Assembly: GCF_014133895.1 (NCBI RefSeq)
Contig: NC_050727.1
Location: 1,302,001-1,366,000, forward strand
Origin: Torulaspora globosa
Lineage: Eukaryota > Ascomycota > Saccharomycetes > Saccharomycetales > Saccharomycetaceae
Direction: 5' to 3'
DNA: 64,000 nucleotides
This document shows positions 10,140-18,209 of this stretch, piece after piece; position 1 is the stretch's first letter, and each line of letters starts with the position of its first letter. The notes below the pieces were generated by a model, which worked only from the letters and a program-made list of their open reading frames with translations, was not told where the DNA came from and made no database searches. The position numbers were made by a program, and so were the translations under genes.

Positions 10140-10220
10140 CCTCTGGCACTCCAAACAGAGCTTACTCTGGATATTTGCGAGTCGCCGAACGGTTCTTCAA
10201 GATTTTAACGCCCATCAGGT

Positions 10221-10874
10221 ATGCCCTCCGTCGCAGCTTCCAAAAAGTCAGCCAAGAAAGTATCCAAAGCAGCCAAACCGGTCAAGAAACCTGCAGAGGT
10301 GGGCTCCAAGAGTTACAAAGAACTCATCACTGAAGGTTTGGTAGAATTGAAAGATCGCAAAGGAGCAAGCCGTCTCGCATTAAAGAAATTTATCAAGGCT
10401 AAGTACCCCAAGAGCGGATCCTCCGCCGGCTTTGACCTTCATTTTAACAATGCCGTCAAGAAGGGCGTCGAATCCGGTGACTTTGAGCAGCCAAAGGGAC
10501 CCTCCGGTCCACTGAAATTATGCAAAAAGACGACTGACAAGCCTGCTACCACGAAAAGGTCGACATCACCTGCAGAAAAGAAGGTCGTCAAGAAGCCCTC
10601 CCCGCCCGCTCTCAGCTACAAGGAAATGATCACCCAGGCGATCCTGGAATTGAACCACGGAAAGGGTTCTAGTCGCCCGGCGCTAAAAAAATACGTGAAA
10701 GACCACAACCCTTCCACCACCAAGGCAAACTCGAATTTTGACCATCTTTTCAACATGGCTTTGAAAAAGGGCGTCGGTCTTGGCGAGTTCGCCCAGCCCA
10801 AGGGACCCTCCGGTATAGTTAAAATTAATCCCAAGAAAAAGAATATGCTCCTTACTTCCAAAAAGGCTGTCTAA
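10221..10874 (+). CDS. HHO1: Linker histone H1 with two globular domains
   Basis: Linker histone, binding nucleosome dyads and linker DNA. The 217-residue protein has the two winged-helix H1/H5 domains typical of Saccharomycetaceae Hho1: domain 1 around residues 29-103 ([20 protein letters not shown] to [13 protein letters not shown]) and domain 2 around residues 130-208 ([19 protein letters not shown] to [11 protein letters not shown]). They are joined by a Lys/Pro/Thr linker, and a basic tail precedes domain 1 ([19 protein letters not shown]). The shared block GSS.(A/R).ALKK(F/Y)(I/V)K shows the internal duplication. ATG at 10221 is the only plausible start. It lies head-to-tail before TBF1, as YPL127C and YPL128C are neighbours in S. 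cerevisiae. Confidence 0.96.
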   Translation: MPSVAASKKSAKKVSKAAKPVKKPAEVGSKSYKELITEGLVELKDRKGASRLALKKFIKAKYPKSGSSAGFDLHFNNAVKKGVESGDFEQPKGPSGPLKLCKKTTDKPATTKRSTSPAEKKVVKKPSPPALSYKEMITQAILELNHGKGSSRPALKKYVKDHNPSTTKANSNFDHLFNMALKKGVGLGEFAQPKGPSGIVKINPKKKNMLLTSKKAV

Positions 10875-11021
10875 ACCGTTATATCCAATTTGCTGTCCGT
10901 TTTGTAACATTACGCCTATTTACTGTCATTGTATTACTGTCGTCGCCGGCTTACCCGGCGGCCTCTTCTTATTTGTTCAGTTGAACCACAATTTTTCCTT
11001 CAAACCCTTCTGACAATAAGA

Positions 11022-11029
11022 AGCCCTAA
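11022..11029 (+). promoter_or_regulatory. Tbf1-binding motif in the TBF1 promoter
   Basis: AGCCCTAA is an exact match to the Tbf1 consensus ARCCCTAA (TTAGGGYT on the other strand), 134 bases upstream of the TBF1 start codon, which suggests autoregulation. The motif match is seen; binding is inferred. Confidence 0.55.
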
Positions 11030-11112
11030 CTTTCGCATTTCTTAGCCGTGGTTTTAGAAGCGTCAGTGGTGCCAATATCTGACGTCGCAGTTCTCGAACC
11101 TGGGGTGTCTGA

Positions 11113-11138
11113 TTTACTGACACCGGTGCGTCAGTAAA
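11113..11138. repeat. 9-bp inverted repeat just before TBF1
   Basis: TTTACTGAC (11113-11121) and GTCAGTAAA (11130-11138) are perfect reverse complements separated by 8 bases (ACCGGTGC). The repeat ends about 25 bases before the TBF1 ATG, probably within the 5' UTR, where it could form a hairpin; it is followed directly by an A-rich tract. Confidence 0.7.
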
Positions 11139-11162
11139 AAAAAAAAAAAATAATAATAGCAT

Positions 11163-12746
11163 ATGTCAGAGCCTTATTCTGATAACATGAATCGATTTAA
11201 TAACATTATTGACGATCTGCCGTTGAGATTAAGACTCACTTTATCGTCTTTGAGTTTACTGGATAATGTTTCAACGCAACTGTTGCGTTTGTTGATCTTG
11301 AACTCGAACTCTCCGCAGGTAATTGCCGTCCTGACCGACCCGACCGGCTATTTGAGTTCTGGTGATACGGAAATCTTTCGGACGTTACTGAAGCTGTTTG
11401 AACAGATCAGAATGATTTACATCAATGGGTCAGCTCTTATTGGAGTCGAGGATGTGGCGCCGGGCTTGTGGTTCCCGCACGCACCGCCGCCTTTATTGTT
11501 GAAGGGACACGAGGCCTATGTGATGACGGCCATTCGCAAGGCCAATTTGCTGACTTTTCTGTTGACCGTCCTTGGCTGTTTCAACTACGGGTTCGAGTTC
11601 CTACAGGAGACGTTCATGGATATATTTTGCCCGAATATAATATTCACTGAGCAAGGGTCTATCGACACCAATGGTAAATTTCTGAAGAGACAGTCGATCC
11701 TGTATCTGGATCTCAAGACTCAGGCATTCATAGCTGGATTGAAGGATTTTGACATCAGCTCGGATGAAATACCGCGAACGAAGCAGGAAGAGCTGTTGCA
11801 GCTGATATTCTCCGATGACCTGGCAGATCAGCTCGTCTCAAGGAGAATGGGTACCAGCATCGGCGATTCCGAGCAATTGATGACCTCCTCCGAGAGAGAG
11901 TTCATGGAGAGATGCGAACGCCGTCGAGAGAATCTCTCGCAATACACAAGCTACAAGACTCTCACGCAGGATTACGACTGGGGCCATTTTGTCAAGGAAC
12001 TTCTGGACTACAGCCACAAGAACCTGGGACTGATTATCTGGGGCAAGAAGGGCCGCGGCAAGTCTCCTCTGTATTCGTACGAGGATTCCGACTTTGACCC
12101 ACATGCACTCTACGCATCCGGCGGAACCGCCACTGAAGAGAACGCTTCAGCCATTGCAGGCGCTACTCACTCGCTGGTTGATCCTCAAGCAGCTGCCGGT
12201 CCGTTCGACGCCGCCGATTTATCCATGGCCGCCCAACAGAGCATGTTGGCCCAAGCGCCAGCCAAGCTAGGCGAACACAGCGCTCAGGACCAGTTTGCCA
12301 AGTCTATCGAGGGCGCAGCGGCAGGTGCGGATGTTATCGGCGCCGCTAACTTGGTCAAGAAGCTGAAACCCAAGAGAACATGGACCAAGGCCGAGGAAGA
12401 CGCCCTCGTCCAAGGTCTCAAGAAGGTCGGTCCCTCCTGGTCCAAGATCCTAGACCTCTACGGCCCCGGTGGCAAGGTTTCAGAAGCACTTAAGAACAGG
12501 ACCCAAGTTCAACTGAAAGACAAAGCCCGCAACTGGAAGCTCGCTTACCTCAAGACAGGCCGAACTCTACCCAGCTATCTCTTTAAAGTGACTGGGACGC
12601 TAGAGCGCACTTACAGAAACAAGAAGAAGCCAGTACAGGAGCGGGCTTTCACGCAAGACGGTGAAACCGGTTCGGCTTCGGAGCTCTTTCGAAGTGGCAC
12701 TACAGACTCTTCAGGCTTTGACCCCAGCCTAGACACGAATATCTGA
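11163..12746 (+). CDS. TBF1: Telobox-binding factor Tbf1
   Basis: Essential general regulatory factor binding TTAGGG-type sequences; in yeasts it acts at snoRNA genes, ribosomal protein genes (outside S. cerevisiae) and subtelomeres. The 527-residue protein (S. cerevisiae 562) has an N-terminal dimerisation domain, about residues 20-300 (FNYGFEFLQETFMDIFCPNI and neighbouring helices), an Ala/Gln-rich linker, and a single C-terminal Myb/telobox near residues 405-460. The telobox reads RTWTKAEEDALVQGLKKVG and then VQLKDKARNWK, the VDLKDKxR-like recognition helix. ATG at 11163. An ARCCCTAA site in its own promoter points to autoregulation. Orthologue of YPL128C. Confidence 0.96.
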   Translation: MSEPYSDNMNRFNNIIDDLPLRLRLTLSSLSLLDNVSTQLLRLLILNSNSPQVIAVLTDPTGYLSSGDTEIFRTLLKLFEQIRMIYINGSALIGVEDVAPGLWFPHAPPPLLLKGHEAYVMTAIRKANLLTFLLTVLGCFNYGFEFLQETFMDIFCPNIIFTEQGSIDTNGKFLKRQSILYLDLKTQAFIAGLKDFDISSDEIPRTKQEELLQLIFSDDLADQLVSRRMGTSIGDSEQLMTSSEREFMERCERRRENLSQYTSYKTLTQDYDWGHFVKELLDYSHKNLGLIIWGKKGRGKSPLYSYEDSDFDPHALYASGGTATEENASAIAGATHSLVDPQAAAGPFDAADLSMAAQQSMLAQAPAKLGEHSAQDQFAKSIEGAAAGADVIGAANLVKKLKPKRTWTKAEEDALVQGLKKVGPSWSKILDLYGPGGKVSEALKNRTQVQLKDKARNWKLAYLKTGRTLPSYLFKVTGTLERTYRNKKKPVQERAFTQDGETGSASELFRSGTTDSSGFDPSLDTNI

Positions 12747-12971
12747 TCTCGACACGCCTTCTAAAGACGCAAATTATCTTCGATTGCCTTCTGTTGCCCT
12801 CCTTTTTATATCTTTTGGCCACCTCTGGGAGCCCCTTTTGGGGTTCAAGGAAGCTAGTGCCTTGAATAGCCAAAGATGGAACCTCAGTTAAAGGACCTGG
12901 AGATCTGAAAGCCGAATTGGATGCTTGGAATGTTATCAGTGGTAGTCTGCCGGTTGAACTTTGAGTATCGC

Positions 12972-12986
12972 ATGAGATACTGGTGA
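12972..12986 (+). other. Four-codon uORF overlapping the STE4 start
   Basis: ATG AGA TAC TGG TGA encodes MRYW and ends in a TGA whose last base is the A of the STE4 ATG (TGATG). If included in the transcript, ribosomes reading it would terminate exactly on the STE4 start, an arrangement that favours reinitiation or repression. Confidence 0.45.
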
Positions 12987-14269
12987 TGAGTCGCTATCAA
13001 TCACGCTACTTGACTGGAATTGATGGCAACGAGGGACGGTCAAACGAACGATACGTTGAACAGCAGAGACTAGAGATACCTGATTACCAAGAGCGGGAGG
13101 ATGAGTTGCAGAGTCAGTTAGTCAATGCGAGACAGGAGTCTAAGCAACTTTACTCGCAGATTAATAAAGTAAAAGGTAAGATACAGGATGCGGGGCTCGT
13201 GGAGATGAGCAAGAACATCCCGTCGTTGAAGAGGAATAGCATTAATCTGAAGCCCGTGCTGGCGCTCCGGGGACATAATAACAAGATCTCAGATGTGAGG
13301 TGGAGCCGGGACTCGAGAAGGATCCTGAGCGCGAGTCAGGACGGGTTTATGTTGATTTGGGACAGTTGGTCGGGGTTAAAGCTCAATGCTATCCCGTTGG
13401 ACTCGCAATGGGTGCTCTCTTGTGACATTTCGCCATCGGGGAGCCTGGTGGCGAGTGCGGGACTGAACAATAGTTGTACGATTTATCGAGTGTCGAAGGA
13501 GAACCGAGTTCAGCAGAACGTTGTGTCTATTTTCAAAGGCCATACGGGCTACGTATCAGATCTGGGGTTTACGGACAACTCTCACGTTGTGACAGCTAGT
13601 GGCGATATGACGTGCGCATATTGGGATATTCCCAGGGCGAAGCGAATTCGAGAGTATGCTGAACATCTGGGCGATGTTCTAGCTCTGTCCTTATCGCCGC
13701 CTGGTTCCCAAAATGGCATGAACGTATTCGCCAGTTGCGGTTCTGATGGGTACATCTACCTATGGGACGTCAGAAGTGGTGGCGTGGCTCAGACGTTCTT
13801 CGTCAGTGACAGCGATATAAACACACTGCAGTTCTGTCGATATGGGAATGCGTTGGCCTCCGGGAGTGATGACGGTGTTATACGGCTATTTGACCTCCGG
13901 TGTGATTGTAAAATTGCCAGTTATTCTTTAGCAGATACTGTCCATCGGACACAATCCGAACAAGGCAGCCCTGGTACTGACGAGAAAGGTAACCGGACTC
14001 ACTCTCGTGCTAATAGTCTCCTGAGCGCAAGCTATCTGGATAATCAGGGCGTTGTATCTCTGGACTTCAGCGGTTCGGGCAGGCTTCTGTACTCTTGCTA
14101 CACGGATTTTGGCTGCGTGGTTTGGGATGTCCTGAAATCAGAAATAGTTGGAAAACTGGAAGGCCACACTAGTCGTGTTTCTAGGGTAAGGGCAAGCCCT
14201 GATGGGCTAGCTGTCTGCACTGGGTCATGGGACTCCACCATGAAGGTATGGACTTCAACGTACTTGTGA
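12986..14269 (+). CDS. STE4: G-protein beta subunit Ste4 of the mating pathway
   Basis: Gbeta that, with Ste18, is released by pheromone receptors and recruits Ste5, Ste20 and Far1. The 427-residue protein (S. cerevisiae 423) has the N-terminal Ggamma-binding coiled coil (about residues 25-60, REDELQSQLVNARQESKQL) and seven WD40 blades, including ALRGHNNKISDVRWSRDSRR, FKGHTGYVSDLGFT and a final LEGHTSRVSRVRASPDG then KVWTSTYL. Blade six carries an insertion of about 30 residues rich in Ser/Thr/Asn, as in yeast Ste4. The frame includes one GTG codon before the ATG at 12986, the likely start. A four-codon uORF overlaps that ATG. Orthologue of YOR212W. Confidence 0.95.
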   Translation: MSRYQSRYLTGIDGNEGRSNERYVEQQRLEIPDYQEREDELQSQLVNARQESKQLYSQINKVKGKIQDAGLVEMSKNIPSLKRNSINLKPVLALRGHNNKISDVRWSRDSRRILSASQDGFMLIWDSWSGLKLNAIPLDSQWVLSCDISPSGSLVASAGLNNSCTIYRVSKENRVQQNVVSIFKGHTGYVSDLGFTDNSHVVTASGDMTCAYWDIPRAKRIREYAEHLGDVLALSLSPPGSQNGMNVFASCGSDGYIYLWDVRSGGVAQTFFVSDSDINTLQFCRYGNALASGSDDGVIRLFDLRCDCKIASYSLADTVHRTQSEQGSPGTDEKGNRTHSRANSLLSASYLDNQGVVSLDFSGSGRLLYSCYTDFGCVVWDVLKSEIVGKLEGHTSRVSRVRASPDGLAVCTGSWDSTMKVWTSTYL

Positions 14270-14379
14270 AAAGGACTGTAGTTGAACATTATCGAACGAC
14301 ATAAGGTGTAGTAATTCTTTAAGGTATGAGCATACAAAGTCAAAGAGATCATTACGTGATCAATGAAATCCTTTACAAT

Positions 14380-15036
14380 TCACCTCCCGGAATTGTCGAT
14401 ATAGTCTCGTATTTCATCCAGCAGCTCGGTCGGCAGTTGATGTAGTGCCATGAGGAAGTCTTCATGTCTGGGATGTTTAAGGACCTCGGTCCGAACCGCT
14501 GGATGCGATACTATCATCCTCACTATCTCTGTCACCGCATCCTCATCTAAAAGTGGTATTGAATTGATCCAGCTGCCAGAAGCCGCTGTTTGCGACTTTT
14601 GGGGTATTTGTGCCGCTGTCTCTTGTAGAGTGAAGTGGCTTTCTAATCTCCTTCGTAGCTCTGCCGTGTGATAAGGGACCTGGACAGAATAGTCAATGGC
14701 ATATGCATCATCTTCAAACTGTAGTGGGTGTCGAATATTAATCTTGCCAGCATTTTCCAAGTAATTGCAAAGTATCTTGATCTCGAACTGGCCCCAACCT
14801 TGTTCCTCCAAGGCAAACGGTGGAGTAGAGACTTTCCTGGTCGGCTTTTCAAACGTTGGATGTAGGTGAAAGGTACAATCTGACAGCACATCAGCCTCTA
14901 TCTCATCTCCCTTCTCGTCCAGCATACAAATTTCTACTCTCCATTTCCGAAGAGGTAAGCTATTCACAGCAGTTGCATTGCGTATTATCATCTGTTGCGT
15001 CTTCACTCTTATTGAAGCGTTCACTGTCGGCTGCAT
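14380..15036 (-). CDS. SAS5: YEATS-domain protein Sas5 (SAS acetyltransferase complex)
   Basis: Subunit of the SAS-I complex (Sas2-Sas4-Sas5), which acetylates H4 K16 and limits the spread of silencing. The 218-residue product has a YEATS domain around residues 7-125: RKWRVEICMLDEKGDEI, the CTFHLHPTFEKPTRKV strand and PPFALEEQGWGQFEIKI, the last supplying the acyl-lysine pocket residues (W/G/W-type). The C-terminal helical region (residues 160-218) is shared with Taf14. Directly next to TAF14 on the same strand; the two YEATS genes are YOR213C and YPL129W in S. cerevisiae. ATG at 15036 is used; an alternative upstream 9-base exon starting at 15095 is possible but poorly supported. Confidence 0.9.
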   Translation of the reverse strand: MQPTVNASIRVKTQQMIIRNATAVNSLPLRKWRVEICMLDEKGDEIEADVLSDCTFHLHPTFEKPTRKVSTPPFALEEQGWGQFEIKILCNYLENAGKINIRHPLQFEDDAYAIDYSVQVPYHTAELRRRLESHFTLQETAAQIPQKSQTAASGSWINSIPLLDEDAVTEIVRMIVSHPAVRTEVLKHPRHEDFLMALHQLPTELLDEIRDYIDNSGR

Positions 15037-15412
15037 TAGCTAGTCAGTCAAAAGTTCTGTAGTGGCGGCAGCACAGGTATACTTACGATGCTCATTGGTT
15101 GCTTGTTGCTGGTTTTCGAAGTGACAAGAGCTCATCAGTGTCCTTTGGCGATACTTATTCGCCAAAGGCATGGATCAAACAAAATTAAGAGATCAGCTTA
15201 GAGCCAACTGATCGCTGCGTCTTGTGCTGTCTACGCTCAAGTCCGTTCGCACTGAAGTCGCAAGATATTCCAGGTTTCCCCAATAGAAGGAAGCGATAAA
15301 GCATTGTCAAGATAAGCTGGCTGAATCGACAAGAGTTGTTGAATCGAAAACTTTAAGGAAGAATTAATTCAGTAAAGAAAATTCTACACACACGATGGTG
15401 ACCATAAAGTCA
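15037..15412. other. Intergenic: SAS5 promoter and TAF14 3' end
   Basis: 376 bases. It holds a perfect 10-bp stem-loop (15142-15168) and an upstream ATG at 15095 followed by GTAAGT. No tRNA or snoRNA boxes recognised. Confidence 0.5.
15142..15168. repeat. Perfect 10-bp inverted repeat with 7-base loop
   Basis: CCTTTGGCGA (15142-15151) and TCGCCAAAGG (15159-15168) are exact reverse complements around TACTTAT. It lies about 105 bases upstream of the SAS5 ATG and 245 bases beyond the TAF14 stop codon. Confidence 0.8.
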
Positions 15413-16204
15413 TTACTCTGTATTTTTTTTCACGTAGTCCCATAAGCTTTTCAACAAGCCATCGGGCAGACTGTAAAGGTCAATTATGAATTCTCCCTCT
15501 TCCACGTTATTCGTTACGTTCATCTCCGGCGTACGGTTGTCGGTGACCATTTGAACAACACCGACTAAGTCGTCCTCGTTCAGCTTCGTCAGACCAAAAG
15601 CCAGTTTTTCGATATCCACGTTCCCTTTTACAGTCGACGTGCTGGCGGTTTTGGCCTTCTTGGCCTTCACCTCGCCATTGGCTGCGGCAGTCTTTCGCTT
15701 CGCGACTGTGCCGGCAGACTCATCCATAGGACCTGTCTTGGCCAGTTCTGCAGCCAGTATGGGCTTATTGGTGGGTACCTGGATTACATGATCGACTTCA
15801 TAAGATTCCTGTAGAAAGTTCAAGTCATGGGTTATTTTCCTCTCTCCTCCCTTCTCCAGAAGAAAGAAACTAATATCTAGAGGAAATCCACCCCATCCCT
15901 GTTCCTGTATCTGAAATGGTGGCTCCGTGAACGTTCTATTTGGGTTGGCAAACGTAGGATGCAGGTGATAGACCACTTTGTCGAAAATTGTAGCCGGTAT
16001 CTTATTGCCTTCTTCATCAACTAGATAGATTTCAATGCTCCATTCGCGCATGGGAAAGTTCTCCACGGGAGGCAGATCGGGCAAAATATGCTGACTCGTC
16101 TTGATCCTCACCGTTCTCTTGACATTCTACACCAATTGATAATGTCTGGTTAGTATTCGAAGCTGGGAACCTGCAGCGACCAAGGGCAAACATACAGCAA
16201 CCAT
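15413..16204 (-). CDS. TAF14: Taf14, YEATS/ET-domain subunit of TFIID, TFIIF and chromatin remodellers (spliced)
   Basis: Shared subunit of TFIID, TFIIF, SWI/SNF, INO80 and NuA3 that reads acyl-lysine through its YEATS domain and binds partners through a C-terminal ET domain. Two exons: 16204-16196 (ATGGTTGCT, MVA) and 16126-15413, joined to MVANVKRTVRIKTSQHILPD, matching S. cerevisiae MVATVKRTIRIKT; the total is 240 residues (S. cerevisiae 244). The intron position is the same as in S. cerevisiae. The YEATS core YHLHPTFANPNRTF and PPFQIQEQGWGGFPLDI and the C-terminal LNEDDLVGVVQMVTDNRTPE block are strongly conserved, with a basic linker (KRKTAAANGEVKAKKAKTA) between them. Without splicing the frame would have no ATG. 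Orthologue of YPL129W. Confidence 0.96.
16127..16195 (-). other. TAF14 intron
   Basis: 69-base spliceosomal intron on the minus strand: donor GTATGT immediately after codon 3, canonical branch site TACTAAC, acceptor GTGTAG. Removing it restores the conserved N-terminus. Confidence 0.93.
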
Positions 16205-16499
16205 GTTGAAACTCGCAGATATATCACGCAGTTCGTAACCGGATGGAACGAACGATGATCCGGCAGCGCTACAATGTGCCAACACTCCCATCTACCTTTG
16301 GCTGAGATTGTTAAGTTGAATTCGTTATGGTTCATGCTCCGTATAGAGTGACTGGTGTTGAACTACAGGTGTCAGCGTCACAAATTCAAATATTATATTT
16401 AAAATAATCAAAAACCTCAGATCGTTGATTGTATGGTTATGGATAAGCCATGTAGCTTTACATTCTATTATCTTAATTAGTTGTCTAAGTATCCGCTGC

Positions 16500-18209
16500 C
16501 TATGCCTGCATTACCGCCAGGATGGCGAGCAAAGAGGCAAAGAGGAATGTGGTTGGCATCAAGTAATTAGACGAGTTGTCCAATCCTCTCTGCATCGTAA
16601 CGTTCGATACGTTGGATAATGCCTTCCAGTTAAAGTTTGCTTCGACCCCACTAGTGTTCTGCTCATGCGTAGAGCTTGTGGTAGTTGTTGTTTTCTGATA
16701 CCCGTAGGCAGATTTGGAAGAACTCTTTGAGGAACTGTATGCGGAAGTAGTGCTGCTTTTATTAATCTTATGCTCAGTTTCACTTCCCATTGAGGAGCTT
16801 GAATAGAGGCTCGTGGTATAGTACGAGCCAGTGCTGGTGGTTGCTCCGATCTGCGAAGAGAATGTGGAGCTGAATTCGGCAGTGTAAATCATTGTAATGT
16901 CGTAAACCCTCGATGAAGTGGTGAGGTATGTCGAGAAGTTACTTGAATTATATGTTATCGACTCAGTTGGAGCCAGGATTTCTTGAGTTTTACTGACGCT
17001 GGCATCTGCTCCTAGAAAAGTTTCCTCATATGTGGGCTCCTGGATAGTAGGGATGCTCTCTTCCTTCTCGTAGTCATCTGGGTTTTCATTCCCGCCATCC
17101 TGCCAGAAGAATTTCTTCTCATCTTCCTTTTCATCTGAGCTGTCTTTAGATGCATTGTCGTCATCCTTCGTGTCATCAAGCTTTTCGTCGAACCTGCCAT
17201 CTTTTTTGTCATCTACTTTCTCATCTAACCTGTCGTCCAGTTTCTCATCTAGTTTTTCATCGAACTTGTCCTCAAGTTTGTCATCCAGTTTCTCCTCTGA
17301 CTTCTCATCTAGTTTGTCACCCAGCTTCTTATCTGACTTATCATCCAATTTCTTCTCTGATTTCTCGTCTAGTTTGTCACCAAGCTTCTTATCAGAGTTA
17401 TCATCCAGTTTCTCGTCTGACTTCTCATCTAGTTTGTCACCAAGCTTCTTATCAGAGTTATCATCCAGTTTCTCCTCTGACTTCTCATCTAGTTTGTCAT
17501 CCAGCTTCTTATCTAACTTATCATCCAGTTTTTCCTCTGATTTCTCATCTTGCTTTCTGCCCAGTTTATCATCTCTTTCATCATTCTTGCGGTTTCGAGT
17601 ATCAGCCTCATCCTTATCATCGTCGTCATCATCATCAGACCATTTTGTCTTGCCCTCGTCCGCATCTTCATATTTGGACTCTTTATCATCAATGTTCCAG
17701 AAGCCATCATCGTAATCCTCGTCTTCGTCGCAACAGCGTTCCCTAGGTTTGCCGCAGGGATAGTGTCCCCATGACCCGCGATTCTTGCTGCATCGCTTCC
17801 TTTCATCATTCTCCGTGTACTCGTCAGCAATTTCCTTCAGAATTTCTTCGATCTGGTTGTATCTCTCGTCTTGCTTGATTTTGTCCAAGTCTAGGCTGTG
17901 GTCTCTCACCAAGTATTCCAAAATATCGTCTGCCGAATATTTCATGCTTTCAAATTCCCCTGAGGTAACAAACTCAGGATAGTCCGGTAGGTCAGCAAGA
18001 TCGATATTCGAGGCGCGAGCCAAAGTTTCCACCATCTCAGGCGACATCGAGTTCTTGTCCAAATGAACAATCAGTGGTTTATTCGCTGAAATTTCGGTAG
18101 AGTCGCCACCCAGCTCCTCTGTGGTCAAAGTTAGTTGCTTCCGTGAAGCAGACGCCTCGTGGGCCACAACTAGTGCCAGAACTAGATTAATCGACAAGCG
18201 GTTCAGCAT
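16500..18209 (-). CDS. SPO19: Repeat-rich GPI-type secreted protein at the SPO19/YOR214C position
   Basis: Seen: signal peptide (MLNRLSINLVLALVVAHEAS), a mixed region to about residue 130, a short Cys-containing motif (KRCSKNRG, CGKPRERCC), an Asp/Lys/Glu-rich section (about residues 165-360) containing 20-residue repeats of the type DEKSEEKLDDNSDKKLGDKL, a Ser/Thr-rich stalk, and a hydrophobic C-terminal tail (residues 549-569) preceded by NSSN, typical of a GPI attachment signal. The 569 residues greatly exceed S. cerevisiae Spo19 (223) and Yor214c (236). The assignment rests on position (between TAF14/YPL129W and AIM41/YOR215C, where the WGD pair SPO19/YPL130W and YOR214C belongs) and on shared architecture, not on strong identity. 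Spo19 acts on the prospore membrane; the role here is unproven. Confidence 0.65.
   Translation of the reverse strand: MLNRLSINLVLALVVAHEASASRKQLTLTTEELGGDSTEISANKPLIVHLDKNSMSPEMVETLARASNIDLADLPDYPEFVTSGEFESMKYSADDILEYLVRDHSLDLDKIKQDERYNQIEEILKEIADEYTENDERKRCSKNRGSWGHYPCGKPRERCCDEDEDYDDGFWNIDDKESKYEDADEGKTKWSDDDDDDDKDEADTRNRKNDERDDKLGRKQDEKSEEKLDDKLDKKLDDKLDEKSEEKLDDNSDKKLGDKLDEKSDEKLDDNSDKKLGDKLDEKSEKKLDDKSDKKLGDKLDEKSEEKLDDKLEDKFDEKLDEKLDDRLDEKVDDKKDGRFDEKLDDTKDDDNASKDSSDEKEDEKKFFWQDGGNENPDDYEKEESIPTIQEPTYEETFLGADASVSKTQEILAPTESITYNSSNFSTYLTTSSRVYDITMIYTAEFSSTFSSQIGATTSTGSYYTTSLYSSSSMGSETEHKINKSSTTSAYSSSKSSSKSAYGYQKTTTTTSSTHEQNTSGVEANFNWKALSNVSNVTMQRGLDNSSNYLMPTTFLFASLLAILAVMQA
17281..17550. 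repeat. 60-bp coding minisatellite
   Basis: Four consecutive 60-base units (17281-17340, 17341-17400, 17401-17460, 17461-17520) differ at only a few positions each, and a partial fifth copy follows to about 17550. Each unit encodes 20 residues of Asp/Lys/Glu/Ser in the SPO19-like protein. More degenerate copies of the same DEKLD pattern extend towards 17160. Confidence 0.9.

Larger units (their letters stand above)
9515..10220. other. Intergenic: divergent MGM1/HHO1 promoter region
   Basis: 706 bases between divergent starts, one of the longest spacers here. TTTTCGCG at 9914-9921 (CGCGAAAA on the other strand) matches the Swi4 SCB core, and TATATAA at 10133-10139 lies about 80 bases upstream of the HHO1 ATG. 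Open frames through the region (for instance 9887-10333) have no recognisable product. No RNA gene seen. Confidence 0.5.

Noticed and set aside
9887..10333. Open frames in the HHO1 promoter
   Set aside because: No similarity known to me and running into the HHO1 coding region out of frame; the region has promoter motifs.
12747..12985. Pheromone response elements (TGAAACA) upstream of STE4
   Set aside because: None found; only a GCCCC-TTTT-GGGG hairpin in the TBF1 3' region (about 12830-12843), whose role is unclear.
17150..17746. Open frames of 186 and 198 codons antisense to the SPO19-like gene
   Set aside because: They are Ser- or His/Cys-rich mirror images of the Asp/Lys repeat, caused by the 60-base period keeping frames open; the sense strand has a signal peptide and GPI tail.
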